Assembly: GCF_001747105.1 (NCBI RefSeq)
Contig: NZ_MDGQ01000003.1
Location: 1 to 64,000, forward strand
Direction: 5' to 3'
DNA length: 64,000 nt
Origin: Roseivirga misakiensis
GTDB taxonomy: Bacteria > Bacteroidota > Bacteroidia > Cytophagales > Cyclobacteriaceae
Shown: positions 8,522 to 17,241 of the stretch, in pieces
How the letters are laid out: the number at the start of each line of letters is the position of its first letter
Position numbering within the stretch: position 1 is the first letter of the stretch
Notes under the pieces: model-generated
Told to the model about the DNA's origin: nothing
What the model saw: only the letters and a program-made list of their open reading frames with translations
Databases searched by the model: none
Position numbers and translations under genes: made by a program

Positions 8522-9882
8522 TAGTTATTCCCTCCTTCCTTTTTGATTTTAGCATCTCCTGGCTTCTCTTGCTCTGATTTTGGTCTGAAAGTCAGAACGA
8601 CCTTATTTTCAGGCACAAAATATTTATTAGCAACTCTCAGTAAATCCTCTCGGGTTACTTTTCTATATCGCTCAATTTCTGTATTGATTAAGCCAGCATC
8701 ACCGAAATAAACCTTGTAGTTCGCCATGTTTTCAGCGATTGACCTTCCTGATGAGAAGTTCGATATGAAATTATTCTCGATTCGATTTTTAAGCTTTTGA
8801 AACTCTCTTTCTGGAATAAGCCCAGCTTTAACCTCCTCTATAATATTATCCATCTCGTCGGACAGATCGCTCACTTCATAACCTTGATTGGGTAATGCAA
8901 AATTGATAAACAGCCCACCATCTTCTAAAGGTAGTGGCAATACTTGAAAGCCAAGTGCCATTCTTTTCTCGTCGACAAGTACTTTTTGAAAACGCGAACT
9001 CTGTCCACCTGATAGTAACTGAGTTACTACTTGCAAAGCATAATAGTCTTCAGTGCCCTGAGGTGGCATTCTATAACCTTGAACCACAGCAGGTACTTGG
9101 ATATTGTCAAAGATGGTCTCTTCGATAGTTCCATCAAGTTTTGGCGCTACAATTTTAGGTCTAGAAATAGTTTTAGTACCCCTTTTTATTTCACTAAAAT
9201 AATCTTTGATCAATTTTTTAGTGGTAGGAATATCTATGTCTCCTGCGATCGTTAATGTCGCATTATTCGGCACATAAAACGTCTCATAGAAATCAACAAA
9301 ATCTTGGTCTGTAGCAGCATCAATATCTTCGAAACTACCAATTGGTGCCCACTCGTAATTTGTACCTCGGTATGCATTTTTTAGCATGTTTATCAGTAAG
9401 GTACCATACGGTTGATTATCGACACTCTGTCTTTTTTCCTCTTTCACTACCTCTTTTTGGGTAGCAATACCTGTAGAATCAATTTTAGCATGGAGCATTC
9501 TCTCGGACTCCATATAAATACCTAATTCTAACTGATTAGACGGAAGCGTTTGAAAATAGTAGGTTCTGTCTGGTGAAGTATTAGCATTAAATTGCCCGCC
9601 GGCAGCTTCAATAATTTTGAAATACTCTCCTCTTCCAATGTTCGGTGAGCCCTCAAACATTAAATGCTCAAAGAAGTGAGCAAATCCTGTACGACCTTCT
9701 GGCTCATTCTTTGAACCTACGTGATATAAAACTCCTACTGTAACAATAGGCGTGGAATTGTCTTGGTGAAGTAGTACACTCAGTCCATTGTCTAGAGTAT
9801 ACTCTTCATACTCAATGTTCTGTGCTTGTATCGAAAATGATATCAGGCATAACATTAGTAGAAAACTAATTTTCTTGATCAT
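8521..9882 (-). CDS. M16 family zinc protease, catalytic subunit
   Basis: A secreted insulinase-family protease. I place the start at ATG 9882, giving 453 aa and a clean signal peptide (residues 1-21, ending SIQAQ). The open frame extends to 9957, but those 25 residues would bury the signal. The zinc-binding HFFEH motif lies at residues 69-73 in RTGFAHFFEHLMFEGS, with a KEVVKEEKRQ stretch further on that supplies the distal glutamate. Two M16 halves (about 30-240 and 245-440) are complete. It probably works with the degenerate M16 protein encoded immediately downstream, degrading or processing peptides in the periplasm. Confidence 0.93.
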   Translation of the reverse strand: MIKKISFLLMLCLISFSIQAQNIEYEEYTLDNGLSVLLHQDNSTPIVTVGVLYHVGSKNEPEGRTGFAHFFEHLMFEGSPNIGRGEYFKIIEAAGGQFNANTSPDRTYYFQTLPSNQLELGIYMESERMLHAKIDSTGIATQKEVVKEEKRQSVDNQPYGTLLINMLKNAYRGTNYEWAPIGSFEDIDAATDQDFVDFYETFYVPNNATLTIAGDIDIPTTKKLIKDYFSEIKRGTKTISRPKIVAPKLDGTIEETIFDNIQVPAVVQGYRMPPQGTEDYYALQVVTQLLSGGQSSRFQKVLVDEKRMALGFQVLPLPLEDGGLFINFALPNQGYEVSDLSDEMDNIIEEVKAGLIPEREFQKLKNRIENNFISNFSSGRSIAENMANYKVYFGDAGLINTEIERYRKVTREDLLRVANKYFVPENKVVLTFRPKSEQEKPGDAKIKKEGGNN

Positions 9883-9995
9883 TTGATATATAGTATGTTT
9901 AAAATTCGGCTCGAAAATAATGGTGCAACAAGTTTCATAAACGTTTAAAATGGTCAACGGAACAACTTGCTGATATAAGGGCTGTCACCATTCTG

Positions 9996-10991
9996 TCATT
10001 TCAATTCATGTAATATGGCCTGAACTTCATGCCACTTTAATCGTGGTCCATATTGAGAAACCACTTTCGAGCTTGCCAAGCTTGCCAACTTACCCGCAGA
10101 AGCGTACGTCATGCCATTTGTAATTCCGTAAAGAAATGCTCCGGCAAACATATCTCCAGCACCATTAGTATCAACTGCTTTTACAGCGTATGGTTCAATA
10201 TCTATAAAAGTATCTCCATCCCATATCATGGCTCCATTACTTCCTAGGGTGATACAGAACCTTTTCACTTCACTTTTCAGCGCCTCTCTAGCCTCACCAA
10301 GGCTATCCTTACCTGTGAAAGACATAGCCTCGTCTTCATTGCAAAAAAGCAAGTCAACAGATGCACCAATTACCTCTACAAACTTCTCCTTAAAGAACTG
10401 AACAATCGAAGGGTCTGAAAGTGTAATCGCTACTTTGACATTGTTGTCTTCGGCAATCTTTTTAGCCACTTTCATAGCCTCAACGCCTGATTCAGATGTC
10501 GTAAGATATCCTTCGAGGTAGATGTATTCAGAATCTTTAATCGAAGCTTCATCGATCTCTTTTGTCGATAAATCTGATGTCGCTCCTAAGAATGTATTCA
10601 TTGTTCTGTCTGCATCGGAGGTGATCATCACAAGGCATTTCCCAGTTACTCCTGCATCTCTTTGAGCATTGTCCAAATTAGTATCAACCCCTGCATCATT
10701 CATGTCTTTTAGGTAGAAATCACCATACTCGTCGTTGGCAACCTTACATGAATAGAATGACTTACCACCAAATTGGCTGATCGCGATAATTGAGTTGGCT
10801 GCAGAACCGCCCGATTTCCTGTTCAGATCGTCATGCTCAATCGCACCGATCAATCGGAATTGCGTATCCTCATCTACCAAAGTCATTAGGCCTTTCTGGA
10901 CTTTATGATCATATAAAAACTGATCGCTTACTTTAAACTCAAGGTCTACCAAGGCATTACCAATGCCATATACATTATACTTCTTGCTCAT
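9996..10991 (-). CDS. PfkB family sugar/nucleoside kinase, probably adenosine kinase
   Basis: A 331-aa ribokinase-fold kinase. The GGSAANS motif (61-67) belongs to the substrate-binding region, and AVDTNGAGDMFAGAF (272-286) is the PfkB signature 2 with the anion hole and catalytic aspartate of GAGD (277-280). The overall pattern (GIGNALVDLEF at 9-19, VDTNGAGD) matches Bacteroidota proteins usually called adenosine kinase, which phosphorylate adenosine to AMP; fructokinase-like specificity is not excluded. It is cytoplasmic. It lies 12 bases after the GNAT-like gene and 113 bases before the M16 start. Confidence 0.9.
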   Translation of the reverse strand: MSKKYNVYGIGNALVDLEFKVSDQFLYDHKVQKGLMTLVDEDTQFRLIGAIEHDDLNRKSGGSAANSIIAISQFGGKSFYSCKVANDEYGDFYLKDMNDAGVDTNLDNAQRDAGVTGKCLVMITSDADRTMNTFLGATSDLSTKEIDEASIKDSEYIYLEGYLTTSESGVEAMKVAKKIAEDNNVKVAITLSDPSIVQFFKEKFVEVIGASVDLLFCNEDEAMSFTGKDSLGEAREALKSEVKRFCITLGSNGAMIWDGDTFIDIEPYAVKAVDTNGAGDMFAGAFLYGITNGMTYASAGKLASLASSKVVSQYGPRLKWHEVQAILHELK

Positions 10992-11003
10992 ATTTTCTAG
11001 GAA

Positions 11004-12173
11004 TTATAAAATCGGTGCTCTTTGAAACTCTTTGGTTTCATCAAATAACTTCCGATAAGTGATATGTGTTTTCAATACTTTTCCACCAATCTGCTCTACT
11101 ACACGGATCATTTTTGGGTTAAAATCTCCAATCCAATTCATCTCAATATCGGTATACTGAAAGCCCTTTTTCCAGGCTAGGTTCTTTACATAAGAAACTA
11201 CTAGTCCACCCTCTACCCCTTTTCGTTGGTGATCGGGTGTTACACCAAATACTATCCCGAGTCCTTTATTACAGGCACCCGTCTTTAACAGATATAGGAA
11301 TTTGAGTTTGCTAAAGAGGTTCCACTTTCCATTTAGGTGCTTATAAATCTGATTTAACTCTGGAATTGAGATAAAAAAGGCCACAGGTTCACCTTTATAA
11401 AAGGCAAACCAGACCAACCTTACATCGGCAATTGGCTTTAGTTTGGTAAAAGTTGACTTCGCCTGCTGTTCGGTCATTGGTTTTACTCCGCTATGACCAG
11501 CCCAAGCCTTATTGTATACTTGGCGAAAGTACTCATGGGCTATTTTAAACTCTTTTTTGGTAATGTGCCGAAATTCGTAATCGGGATTATTTAGTGTATC
11601 CTGAGCTTTCTCATAAAATCTTGGTGTGAAATCTACTTCGCTACCCATTGGGCGCTGATAAGTAAATTGCTTGAAATACTCTTTAAACCCGTAGGCTTCG
11701 AACAGCTCTTGGTAATATGGAAAGTTGTAGGGCATTTGATAGTTTGGTTCATAAAAACCATCTACCAATAGTCCCCACCAGTTGTTTCTGTCCCCAAAGT
11801 TTATCGGACCATCAACTGCTTCCATTCCTTTTTCTTCCAACCATGCCTTGCAAGTATCGAAAAGCATGAATGCGGCTTCTTGATCATTGACACATTCAAA
11901 GAAACCCATGCCGCCTGTAGGTTGATCATAACTTTGAGACGTCTTGTGATTGATAAAAGCTGCGACTCTACCGATAGACTTATCATCGTCATTTTTCAAA
12001 ATCCAGCGAATAGCCTCTCCGTTTTTAAAGTTCTTGTTCTTCACAGGATCAAAGACTGCCTGAATATCTTTATCTAAAGGGCGTATCCAGTTCTTCTCCG
12101 TGGCATATAGCTTTACAGCTACTTGAAGAAACTCTTTTTCGGTGTATTTATCTTTAACTTGGAGAACGCGCAT
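11004..12173 (-). CDS. GNAT-fold protein of unknown substrate
   Basis: I choose ATG 12173 (389 aa, MRVLQVKDKYTEKEF); the open frame runs to 12212, but the extra 13 residues look like translated leader. The protein seems to hold two acetyltransferase-like halves. Recognisable stretches are DGPINFGDRNNWWGLLVDGF (near 125-144) and, towards the end, a GNAT-like core with GVTPDHQRKGVEGGL, which resembles an acetyl-CoA pyrophosphate loop, and a terminal FNPKMIRVVEQIGGK helix. Bacteroidota homologues are annotated as GNAT or hypothetical proteins; I cannot assign a substrate. A TATTTTTG box (complement of 12190-12197) lies just upstream, without a matching -33 element. Confidence 0.75.
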   Translation of the reverse strand: MRVLQVKDKYTEKEFLQVAVKLYATEKNWIRPLDKDIQAVFDPVKNKNFKNGEAIRWILKNDDDKSIGRVAAFINHKTSQSYDQPTGGMGFFECVNDQEAAFMLFDTCKAWLEEKGMEAVDGPINFGDRNNWWGLLVDGFYEPNYQMPYNFPYYQELFEAYGFKEYFKQFTYQRPMGSEVDFTPRFYEKAQDTLNNPDYEFRHITKKEFKIAHEYFRQVYNKAWAGHSGVKPMTEQQAKSTFTKLKPIADVRLVWFAFYKGEPVAFFISIPELNQIYKHLNGKWNLFSKLKFLYLLKTGACNKGLGIVFGVTPDHQRKGVEGGLVVSYVKNLAWKKGFQYTDIEMNWIGDFNPKMIRVVEQIGGKVLKTHITYRKLFDETKEFQRAPIL

Positions 12174-12254
12174 CAGCAAATTGGAAAGCCAAAAATAAAG
12201 ACTTCTCCACAACTATAAAATCTGATTCGGATTAATGAAGCGAATGTACTTGGA

Positions 12255-13127
12255 TCATAGGCCTTTGGCTCGATCAGGGTAATCTGTTATTAGACCATCA
12301 ACCCCCATCGCCACAAGACGCTTCATTACTGCCAATGTGTTTACCGTCCATGGTACTACTTTCATACCCTTCTGATGACACAATTCAACGGCTTTCTTAC
12401 TGAGTAGGCGATAATTGGGACTGTAAATGTCGGGAATGAACCCTAAAGCCTTCAAGTTTGACTCTACGCCCTTAGTGTTTTCAATTAAGGCAACCAAAGT
12501 AATATCGGGATAAGCTTCATGCCAATGATTAAGTACTCTAAAATCAAAACTTTGAATTGTAAACCGATCTTTCGGCAACATTCCTGTGGTTAGGGCATAG
12601 ACCAGCTGGGAAAACTCACCTACACCAGGATGAAACTCATTATCTCCCTTTTCTGAGCTTTTGATTTCGATATTATAGCTAAGCTTCGGTAGGTTATGAT
12701 CAGTCAAGTATTTTTCTACCGTATTGATCAGGTCTTTCAATAATGGTTTGCCTACTGACATTTTCTGTTGTTCTGGAAATCGGCGATTACCTCTGGATCC
12801 ACAATCAAATCTTGCGACTTGCTCATAAGTCATTTGATATATATTCAAGCTTTTGCTTTCAGCCGATGCGACAGCAGTACCGTCTGGTTTACTGCAAATA
12901 CCCGAAGACATATAAGGCTCATGAGAAACAACCACCTGTTTATCTTTTGTAATCACTACATCCAGTTCAAGTGTCGATACGCCCTCTTCTATTGCTCTGA
13001 TAAAGGCAGGAATAGTATTTTCTGGCAATAGTCCTCTGGCACCCCTATGCCCTTGAATGTCGAGCGTTTGTGCCTGGGTTAAACTCCCGAAAAAGATTAG
13101 GCAGGTTATATAAAAGAGTCTCTTCAT
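12255..13127 (-). CDS. Secreted glycerophosphodiester phosphodiesterase
   Basis: 290 aa from ATG 13127, beginning with a signal peptide (MKRLFYITCLIFFGSLTQAQ). The open frame to 13172 is rejected because it would bury the signal. The GDPD catalytic signature is clear: GHRGARGLLPENTIPAF with the catalytic His and Arg, then ELDVVITKDKQVVVSHEP with the metal-binding Glu/Asp and second His. The C-terminus WTVNTL...VDGLITDYPD is also diagnostic. The enzyme cleaves glycerophosphodiesters to glycerol-3-phosphate and an alcohol in the periplasm or outside. It lies 41 bases downstream of a PhoD-like phosphatase, suggesting a phosphorus-scavenging pair. Confidence 0.93.
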   Translation of the reverse strand: MKRLFYITCLIFFGSLTQAQTLDIQGHRGARGLLPENTIPAFIRAIEEGVSTLELDVVITKDKQVVVSHEPYMSSGICSKPDGTAVASAESKSLNIYQMTYEQVARFDCGSRGNRRFPEQQKMSVGKPLLKDLINTVEKYLTDHNLPKLSYNIEIKSSEKGDNEFHPGVGEFSQLVYALTTGMLPKDRFTIQSFDFRVLNHWHEAYPDITLVALIENTKGVESNLKALGFIPDIYSPNYRLLSKKAVELCHQKGMKVVPWTVNTLAVMKRLVAMGVDGLITDYPDRAKGL

Positions 13128-13168
13128 AACAGCGCAAGTTAAGGAAAATGTATTCCTGTGATAGATAA

Positions 13169-14185
13169 TCAATTGTCTCCAAAGAGGACAACAGGCTTAT
13201 CAAGTAGCTCGCCATTAACACCTCTCATTTCTAATGCTACTATGGGGTTAGGTTTACTCCAATCTATCTTTATAACCCCAAAACTCTTCTCTGTAATCAA
13301 TTTACTTACCCTATGGGTATTAGATTCCGTGCTAGAACTATAACTATGTGTCATCCCGCTCGATGTAAAATCATAAAACCTACCATAACCTGGTACGTCT
13401 AGCTGAGCAATTTCAGAAATATGCCGATCGCCACTCAGGAAGAATGCGTTTTTTGGTTGCGTTTTTACTAAAAGATCGAGTAGACGTTGGCGCTCCTTAG
13501 GGAAGTTATCCCATTTCTCGAATGGATGTTGATCTGCTATAAACTGAATGCCAGATGCCAGTATATGAATCGCCGCATCACTATTGGTTAATTCATTTTC
13601 TAACCATTGCCATTGTTCTTCGCCCAAAACGGTACCCTCTAAATTCTTGACATATATCCTATCTTTTTTATCAAGGTTGCCTCTGAAGTAACGAGCATCA
13701 AGAAGCAGAATTTTCACTTTTTTATTTCCCGATCCGTAGGTATAAGATTGATAACCACCTTTTCTTTCCCAAGCTGGACTTTGTTTTGGTACATCCAAAA
13801 AGTCAAACATTAAGTCTCTACTGGCTACTTTTTGTGAAAATTCCTGACCAGCATCGTTTTTACCATAATCGTGATCGTCCCAAATACCGATCACGGGAAC
13901 TTGCTTTAAGAGTTCTCGATAGGCAGAATTATTCTTTTGTTTATCATATTTGGCTTTGATAACGTCCATATCTTCTGAATCCCCATAGATGTTATCCCCC
14001 AACCAAATCCACAAATCTGGATTTGTCTTTAACACTTCAGGCCAAATTACCTGTGGGGCTTCCTGCCTGTTACAAGACCCTATGGCAATGTTTTGGAGCA
14101 CGACCTGACTGTTGATGTCTTGCGCCGAGGCAAGTGCAAATATTGAGCAAAGTGAATAACCAATAAGTAAGAATCTACGCATCAT
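13169..14185 (-). CDS. PhoD-like alkaline phosphatase family protein
   Basis: A 338-aa secreted metallophosphatase with a signal peptide (about residues 1-21, ending ALASAQ; Met1 or Met2 may be the start). Metal-binding motifs of the PhoD family are visible: IAIGSCNRQ near the N-terminus, WLGDNIYGDSED, GIWDDHDYGKNDAG and, towards the C-terminus, FLSGDRHISEIAQ. It is shorter than Bacillus PhoD and lacks the N-terminal Ig-like domain, as is common in Bacteroidota. It probably hydrolyses phosphomonoesters or diesters outside the inner membrane. It is the first gene of the leftward group and is divergent from the M1 peptidase. Confidence 0.9.
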   Translation of the reverse strand: MMRRFLLIGYSLCSIFALASAQDINSQVVLQNIAIGSCNRQEAPQVIWPEVLKTNPDLWIWLGDNIYGDSEDMDVIKAKYDKQKNNSAYRELLKQVPVIGIWDDHDYGKNDAGQEFSQKVASRDLMFDFLDVPKQSPAWERKGGYQSYTYGSGNKKVKILLLDARYFRGNLDKKDRIYVKNLEGTVLGEEQWQWLENELTNSDAAIHILASGIQFIADQHPFEKWDNFPKERQRLLDLLVKTQPKNAFFLSGDRHISEIAQLDVPGYGRFYDFTSSGMTHSYSSSTESNTHRVSKLITEKSFGVIKIDWSKPNPIVALEMRGVNGELLDKPVVLFGDN

Positions 14186-14291
14186 TAGAATTTGGTGTAA
14201 GGTATCACCGTTATGTGAATCGTTGATTAATTCATTATTATTGTTCTGCCAAGAAACAACCGGCTTTTACACTTTAAGATAAGCGCTTCTT

Positions 14292-16505
14292 ATGAAAAGA
14301 TTATTGACTTTAGCACTAATGCTCACTCCTTTATTAGCTTTTAGCCAAGCTAAATGGAATAGCAAGTTTGAACAGATGGACAACATGCTTCCTACACCAA
14401 ACTCTTATCGCACGGGTTCTGGTGAAGCTGGTCCTGACTATTGGCAACAGAAAGCTGATTACAAGATAAAAGTGGAACTGGATGATGAAAACCAAAAGAT
14501 CACTGGTTCTGAAACGATCACTTACTACAATAACTCTCCTACCACGCTCAGATATCTCTGGATTCAATTAGATCAGAATGTTCGGCAACCCGAAAACTTA
14601 GGCACAAAAGTAAACGGTGCTAGACTGCCGTCAACTATTACTCAACTAGGAACAAGACAGGCTCAAGGGGCACTTGGCGACACTGGATTTGACGGTGGTT
14701 TTAAGTTGATGTCAGTAAAAGATACTCAAGGAAAAGACTTGAGATATTTGGTGAATAATACGATGATGAAAATCACCCTACCAACCCCTTTAAAGTCTGG
14801 AGAGTCTTATAGCTTTAATATAGACTGGTGGTACAACATCAACGACCGCGCTCAACTAGGTGGACGATCGGGATACGAGTATTTTAAAGAAGATGGAAAC
14901 TACCTCTATACGATCGCTCAGTTTTACCCAAGAATGGCGGTTTACGATGACTTTAATGGGTGGCAGAATAAGCAATTCATCGGCTCTGGTGAGTTTGCAT
15001 TAACTTTTGGTGACTTTGAAGTAGAAATTACGGCACCTTCCGATCACATCGTAGCGTCGACGGGTGAACTTCAAAATCCAAAAGATGTCCTCACTAAACA
15101 GGAACAAAATCGATTCAAACGTGCTAAAAAGTCTTTCGATAAACCTGTAATCATCGTTAGCCAAGCGGAAGCTGAGGCCAAAGAAAAAACGAAAGCAAAT
15201 GGTAAATCAACTTGGGTTTATCATGCAAAAAATGTCCGTGACTTTGCTTTTGCTTCCTCTCGAAAGTTCATCTGGGATGCTCAGGCCGTGAAAATCGGAG
15301 ACAATACGCCTCTGGCTATGTCTTACTACCCGAAGGAAGGGAATCCGCTTTGGGAAAGAGAATCTACAAAAGCGGTGGTCAATACGTTGATCAATTTTTC
15401 TGAAATGACAATCGACTACCCTTATCCAGTAGCAATTTCAGTGCATGCAGCAAGTATTGGTATGGAGTACCCTATGATCTGCTTTAATTTTGGCAGACCG
15501 AGACCTGACGGTACCTATGATGATTTTATTAAAACCAGAATGGTTTATGTAATTGTGCATGAGGTTGGACACAATTACTTTCCAATGATTATAAACTCTG
15601 ACGAACGTCAGTGGGCGTGGATGGACGAAGGCTTGGATTCTTTCCTTGAATATTTAACAATGAAAAAATACTATCCAGAACTACCATATAGCTCTAATTC
15701 GCCTGCCTCAATTGTTCCATACATGAAAGGCAGTAAAGATTTTATGCGCCCGATAATGACGAGTCCAGAGCAGTCACTTCAATTGGGTTATGAGGCGTAC
15801 AATAAACCTGCCGCGGCATTAGTGGTTTTACGTGAGCAAGTTATGGGTCCAGAATTATTCGATGAAGCTTTTCGCGAATACGCAAAAAGGTGGGCTTTTA
15901 AGCACCCGAAACCTGCTGACTTTTTCCGGACTATGGAAGATGCATCAGCCGTAGATTTAGATTGGTTCTGGAAAGGTTGGTTTTATTCCACTGACAACGT
16001 AGATGTAGAAGTGGCCGATGTGCAATGGTTTAAAGTGGCAGGAGAATCACAGGGTTTGGAGACACAAGTTCAAGCTGAAAGCGGTAACCTTGGAGAAAAC
16101 TCAGGTTCCGATAGCAACCCATTCTTTGGTAAGCCACAAGAATTCAAGTTAACCGATAGCAGAGTGGGTAGTGAATACCGAAGCGAGGTGGATAATGAGG
16201 CAATCAGAGAGCGATTCGCTGGTAAAAATGTTTATCAAATTACCTTTAAAAATAAAGGAGGCTTGATTACACCTTTAGTATTAGAGTGGACTTTTAAAGA
16301 TGGTAGCAAAGAAATAGAAAGAATTCCTGCTGAAATCTGGCGAAGAAATGAGAATCAAGTGACTAAGCTATTTGTAAAAGAAAAAGAAGTTGAAAAAGTT
16401 CTATTTGATCCTTTTCAGGAGCTGTCAGATGTTGATATTGAGAATAATACCTTCCCGAATAAAACGGCTTCTAAGTTCGATAACTTCAAAAAGGGAAATG
16501 ACTAG
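14292..16505 (+). CDS. Secreted M1 family metallopeptidase
   Basis: A 737-aa M1-family protein with an N-terminal signal peptide (about 1-19, ending AFSQA). An N-terminal beta saddle precedes the catalytic domain. The zinc site HEVGH (423-427) and third ligand E446 in WMDEG fit the HExxH-x18-E rule exactly. The usual exopeptidase GAMEN motif is replaced by SIGMEYPMI (about residues 391-399), as in many Bacteroidota M1 homologues. The C-terminal 180 residues are rich in beta strands and charge. It likely degrades peptides in the periplasm or at the surface. A terminator follows the stop. Confidence 0.93.
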   Translation: MKRLLTLALMLTPLLAFSQAKWNSKFEQMDNMLPTPNSYRTGSGEAGPDYWQQKADYKIKVELDDENQKITGSETITYYNNSPTTLRYLWIQLDQNVRQPENLGTKVNGARLPSTITQLGTRQAQGALGDTGFDGGFKLMSVKDTQGKDLRYLVNNTMMKITLPTPLKSGESYSFNIDWWYNINDRAQLGGRSGYEYFKEDGNYLYTIAQFYPRMAVYDDFNGWQNKQFIGSGEFALTFGDFEVEITAPSDHIVASTGELQNPKDVLTKQEQNRFKRAKKSFDKPVIIVSQAEAEAKEKTKANGKSTWVYHAKNVRDFAFASSRKFIWDAQAVKIGDNTPLAMSYYPKEGNPLWERESTKAVVNTLINFSEMTIDYPYPVAISVHAASIGMEYPMICFNFGRPRPDGTYDDFIKTRMVYVIVHEVGHNYFPMIINSDERQWAWMDEGLDSFLEYLTMKKYYPELPYSSNSPASIVPYMKGSKDFMRPIMTSPEQSLQLGYEAYNKPAAALVVLREQVMGPELFDEAFREYAKRWAFKHPKPADFFRTMEDASAVDLDWFWKGWFYSTDNVDVEVADVQWFKVAGESQGLETQVQAESGNLGENSGSDSNPFFGKPQEFKLTDSRVGSEYRSEVDNEAIRERFAGKNVYQITFKNKGGLITPLVLEWTFKDGSKEIERIPAEIWRRNENQVTKLFVKEKEVEKVLFDPFQELSDVDIENNTFPNKTASKFDNFKKGND

Positions 16506-16527
16506 TCAATCTTAAAATATAGAATTA

Positions 16528-16559
16528 AAGCCTTGTCAAAATTGACGAGGCTTTTTTTA
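16528..16559 (+). terminator. Rho-independent terminator after the M1 peptidase
   Basis: The stem AAGCCTTGTC/GACGAGGCTT (16528-16537 with 16544-16553, one G-U pair) has loop AAAATT and is followed by a run of seven T. It lies 23 bases after the M1 stop codon. Confidence 0.88.
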
Positions 16560-16631
16560 TGGTTTACCGTTCATAAAAATCGATTAACACAAACAAAGTG
16601 ATGGCGTTAAGTAAGCAGTTACTGATTTATT

Positions 16632-16856
16632 TTGGAGGAAAAACATTTAACTGTTCAAGCGCAACCAGCTTACAAACTGGCCATTCCACTTTTTTTACTG
16701 ACCAGTATACCCTACTTCATTACGTTAGCCTATGAATTCGTAGTGAGCGATAAGCCAGATAAAACGTTCGCATGGTTTGGCGCATTTTACCTCAGTCTTG
16801 GTGCTATCTATTTGGTGATAAAGCTAATGTTAAGGAAAAAAAATTCTGAATTGTAA
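16632..16856 (+). CDS. Small two-helix membrane protein, hypothetical
   Basis: A 74-aa open frame with two strong hydrophobic segments (about residues 15-36 and 46-64), a short charged loop (VSDKPDKT) and a basic C-terminus (RKKNSEL). The composition looks like a real small membrane protein. The start is odd: the frame is closed upstream by a stop at 16623 and offers only TTG at 16632 (or ATT just before it). An ATG at 16601 lies in another frame that closes inside the gene. A GGAGG sequence sits inside the first codons. No family recognised. It stops 4 bases before the 3' end of the opposing tRNA-Pro. Confidence 0.5.
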   Translation: MEEKHLTVQAQPAYKLAIPLFLLTSIPYFITLAYEFVVSDKPDKTFAWFGAFYLSLGAIYLVIKLMLRKKNSEL

Positions 16857-16860
16857 AGAG

Positions 16861-16934
16861 TCGGGATGACAGGATTTGAACCTGCGACCACTCGCCCCCC
16901 AGACGAGTACGCTACCGGACTGCGCCACATCCCG
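16861..16934 (-). tRNA. tRNA-Pro (anticodon GGG)
   Basis: The minus strand folds into a complete cloverleaf. The 7-bp acceptor CGGGATG/CATCCCG has discriminator A (16861). The D arm is GCGC/GCGT. The anticodon stem is CTCGT/GCGAG, around a 7-base loop CTGGGGG that places GGG at positions 34-36. The T arm GCAGG/CCTGT encloses TTCAAAT. CCA is not encoded. With the run of six G, the reading depends on accepting a G-U closing pair; shifting the loop would give TGG, but the stem then no longer fits. Confidence 0.92.
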
Positions 16935-16942
16935 ATAAAAGA

Positions 16943-16962
16943 AATGCGCCAAAAGGCGCATT
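16943..16962. other. Perfect hairpin between two tRNA genes
   Basis: An 8-bp perfect inverted repeat AATGCGCC-AAAA-GGCGCATT lies exactly between the tRNA-Val 3' end (16968) and the tRNA-Pro 5' end (16934) on the minus strand. There is no T run directly behind it, so it is more likely an RNA-processing or spacer hairpin of a tRNA-Val/tRNA-Pro transcript than a terminator. Confidence 0.6.
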
Positions 16963-16967
16963 AAGCG

Positions 16968-17042
16968 TGGGACATACTGGATTCGAACCAGTGACCTCTG
17001 CCCTGTCAAGGCAGCGCTCTAAACCAACTGAGCTAATACCCC
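16968..17042 (-). tRNA. tRNA-Val (anticodon GAC)
   Basis: The minus strand gives a full cloverleaf of 75 bases: acceptor GGGGTAT/ATGTCCC with two G-U pairs and discriminator A, D arm GCTC/GAGC, anticodon stem CTGCC/GGCAG with loop TTGACAG (anticodon GAC), and T arm ACTGG/CCAGT with TTCGAAT. CCA is not encoded. It is upstream of tRNA-Pro in the direction of transcription, 33 bases apart, so both are probably one transcript. Confidence 0.95.
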
Positions 17043-17170
17043 ATAAAATCAGCAAACATTGCTGATGCAATTATAAGTAATTCTTCAATCCCAGCCTCCC
17101 GATTGAGGTGAATAAATTTTGCTTCCACCTTTTCAAAATCAAGCGGTCACAAAGACAATAGCTCATTAAA

Positions 17171-17234
17171 TTTACATTTACACATAAAATATTTGGACTT
17201 CAGAATTTATATTATTTACATTTATATATAAATT
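17171..17234 (+). promoter_or_regulatory. Direct-repeat operator candidate for the PadR gene
   Basis: Two 20-bp direct copies, starting TTTACATTTA at 17171-17190 and 17215-17234, match at 17 of 20 positions and are 44 bp apart (about four helical turns). The second ends 7 bases before the padR ATG at 17242. Each contains an ATTTA/TAAAT-type partial palindrome. PadR regulators usually repress their own operon, so this is a likely autoregulatory site. The region is very AT-rich, and chance similarity is the main alternative. Confidence 0.5.
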
Positions 17235-17241
17235 AAATCGT

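Noticed and set aside
9883-9957. 25-residue N-terminal extension of the M16 protease
   Set aside because: It would place residues before a complete signal peptide; ATG 9882 gives the expected secreted protein.
13128-13172. Upstream start of the glycerophosphodiesterase
   Set aside because: It would precede the signal peptide by 15 residues; the ATG at 13127 fits better.
16601-16740. ATG-started ORF upstream of the 74-aa membrane protein
   Set aside because: Its frame differs, gives no hydrophobic pattern and closes inside the membrane-protein frame.
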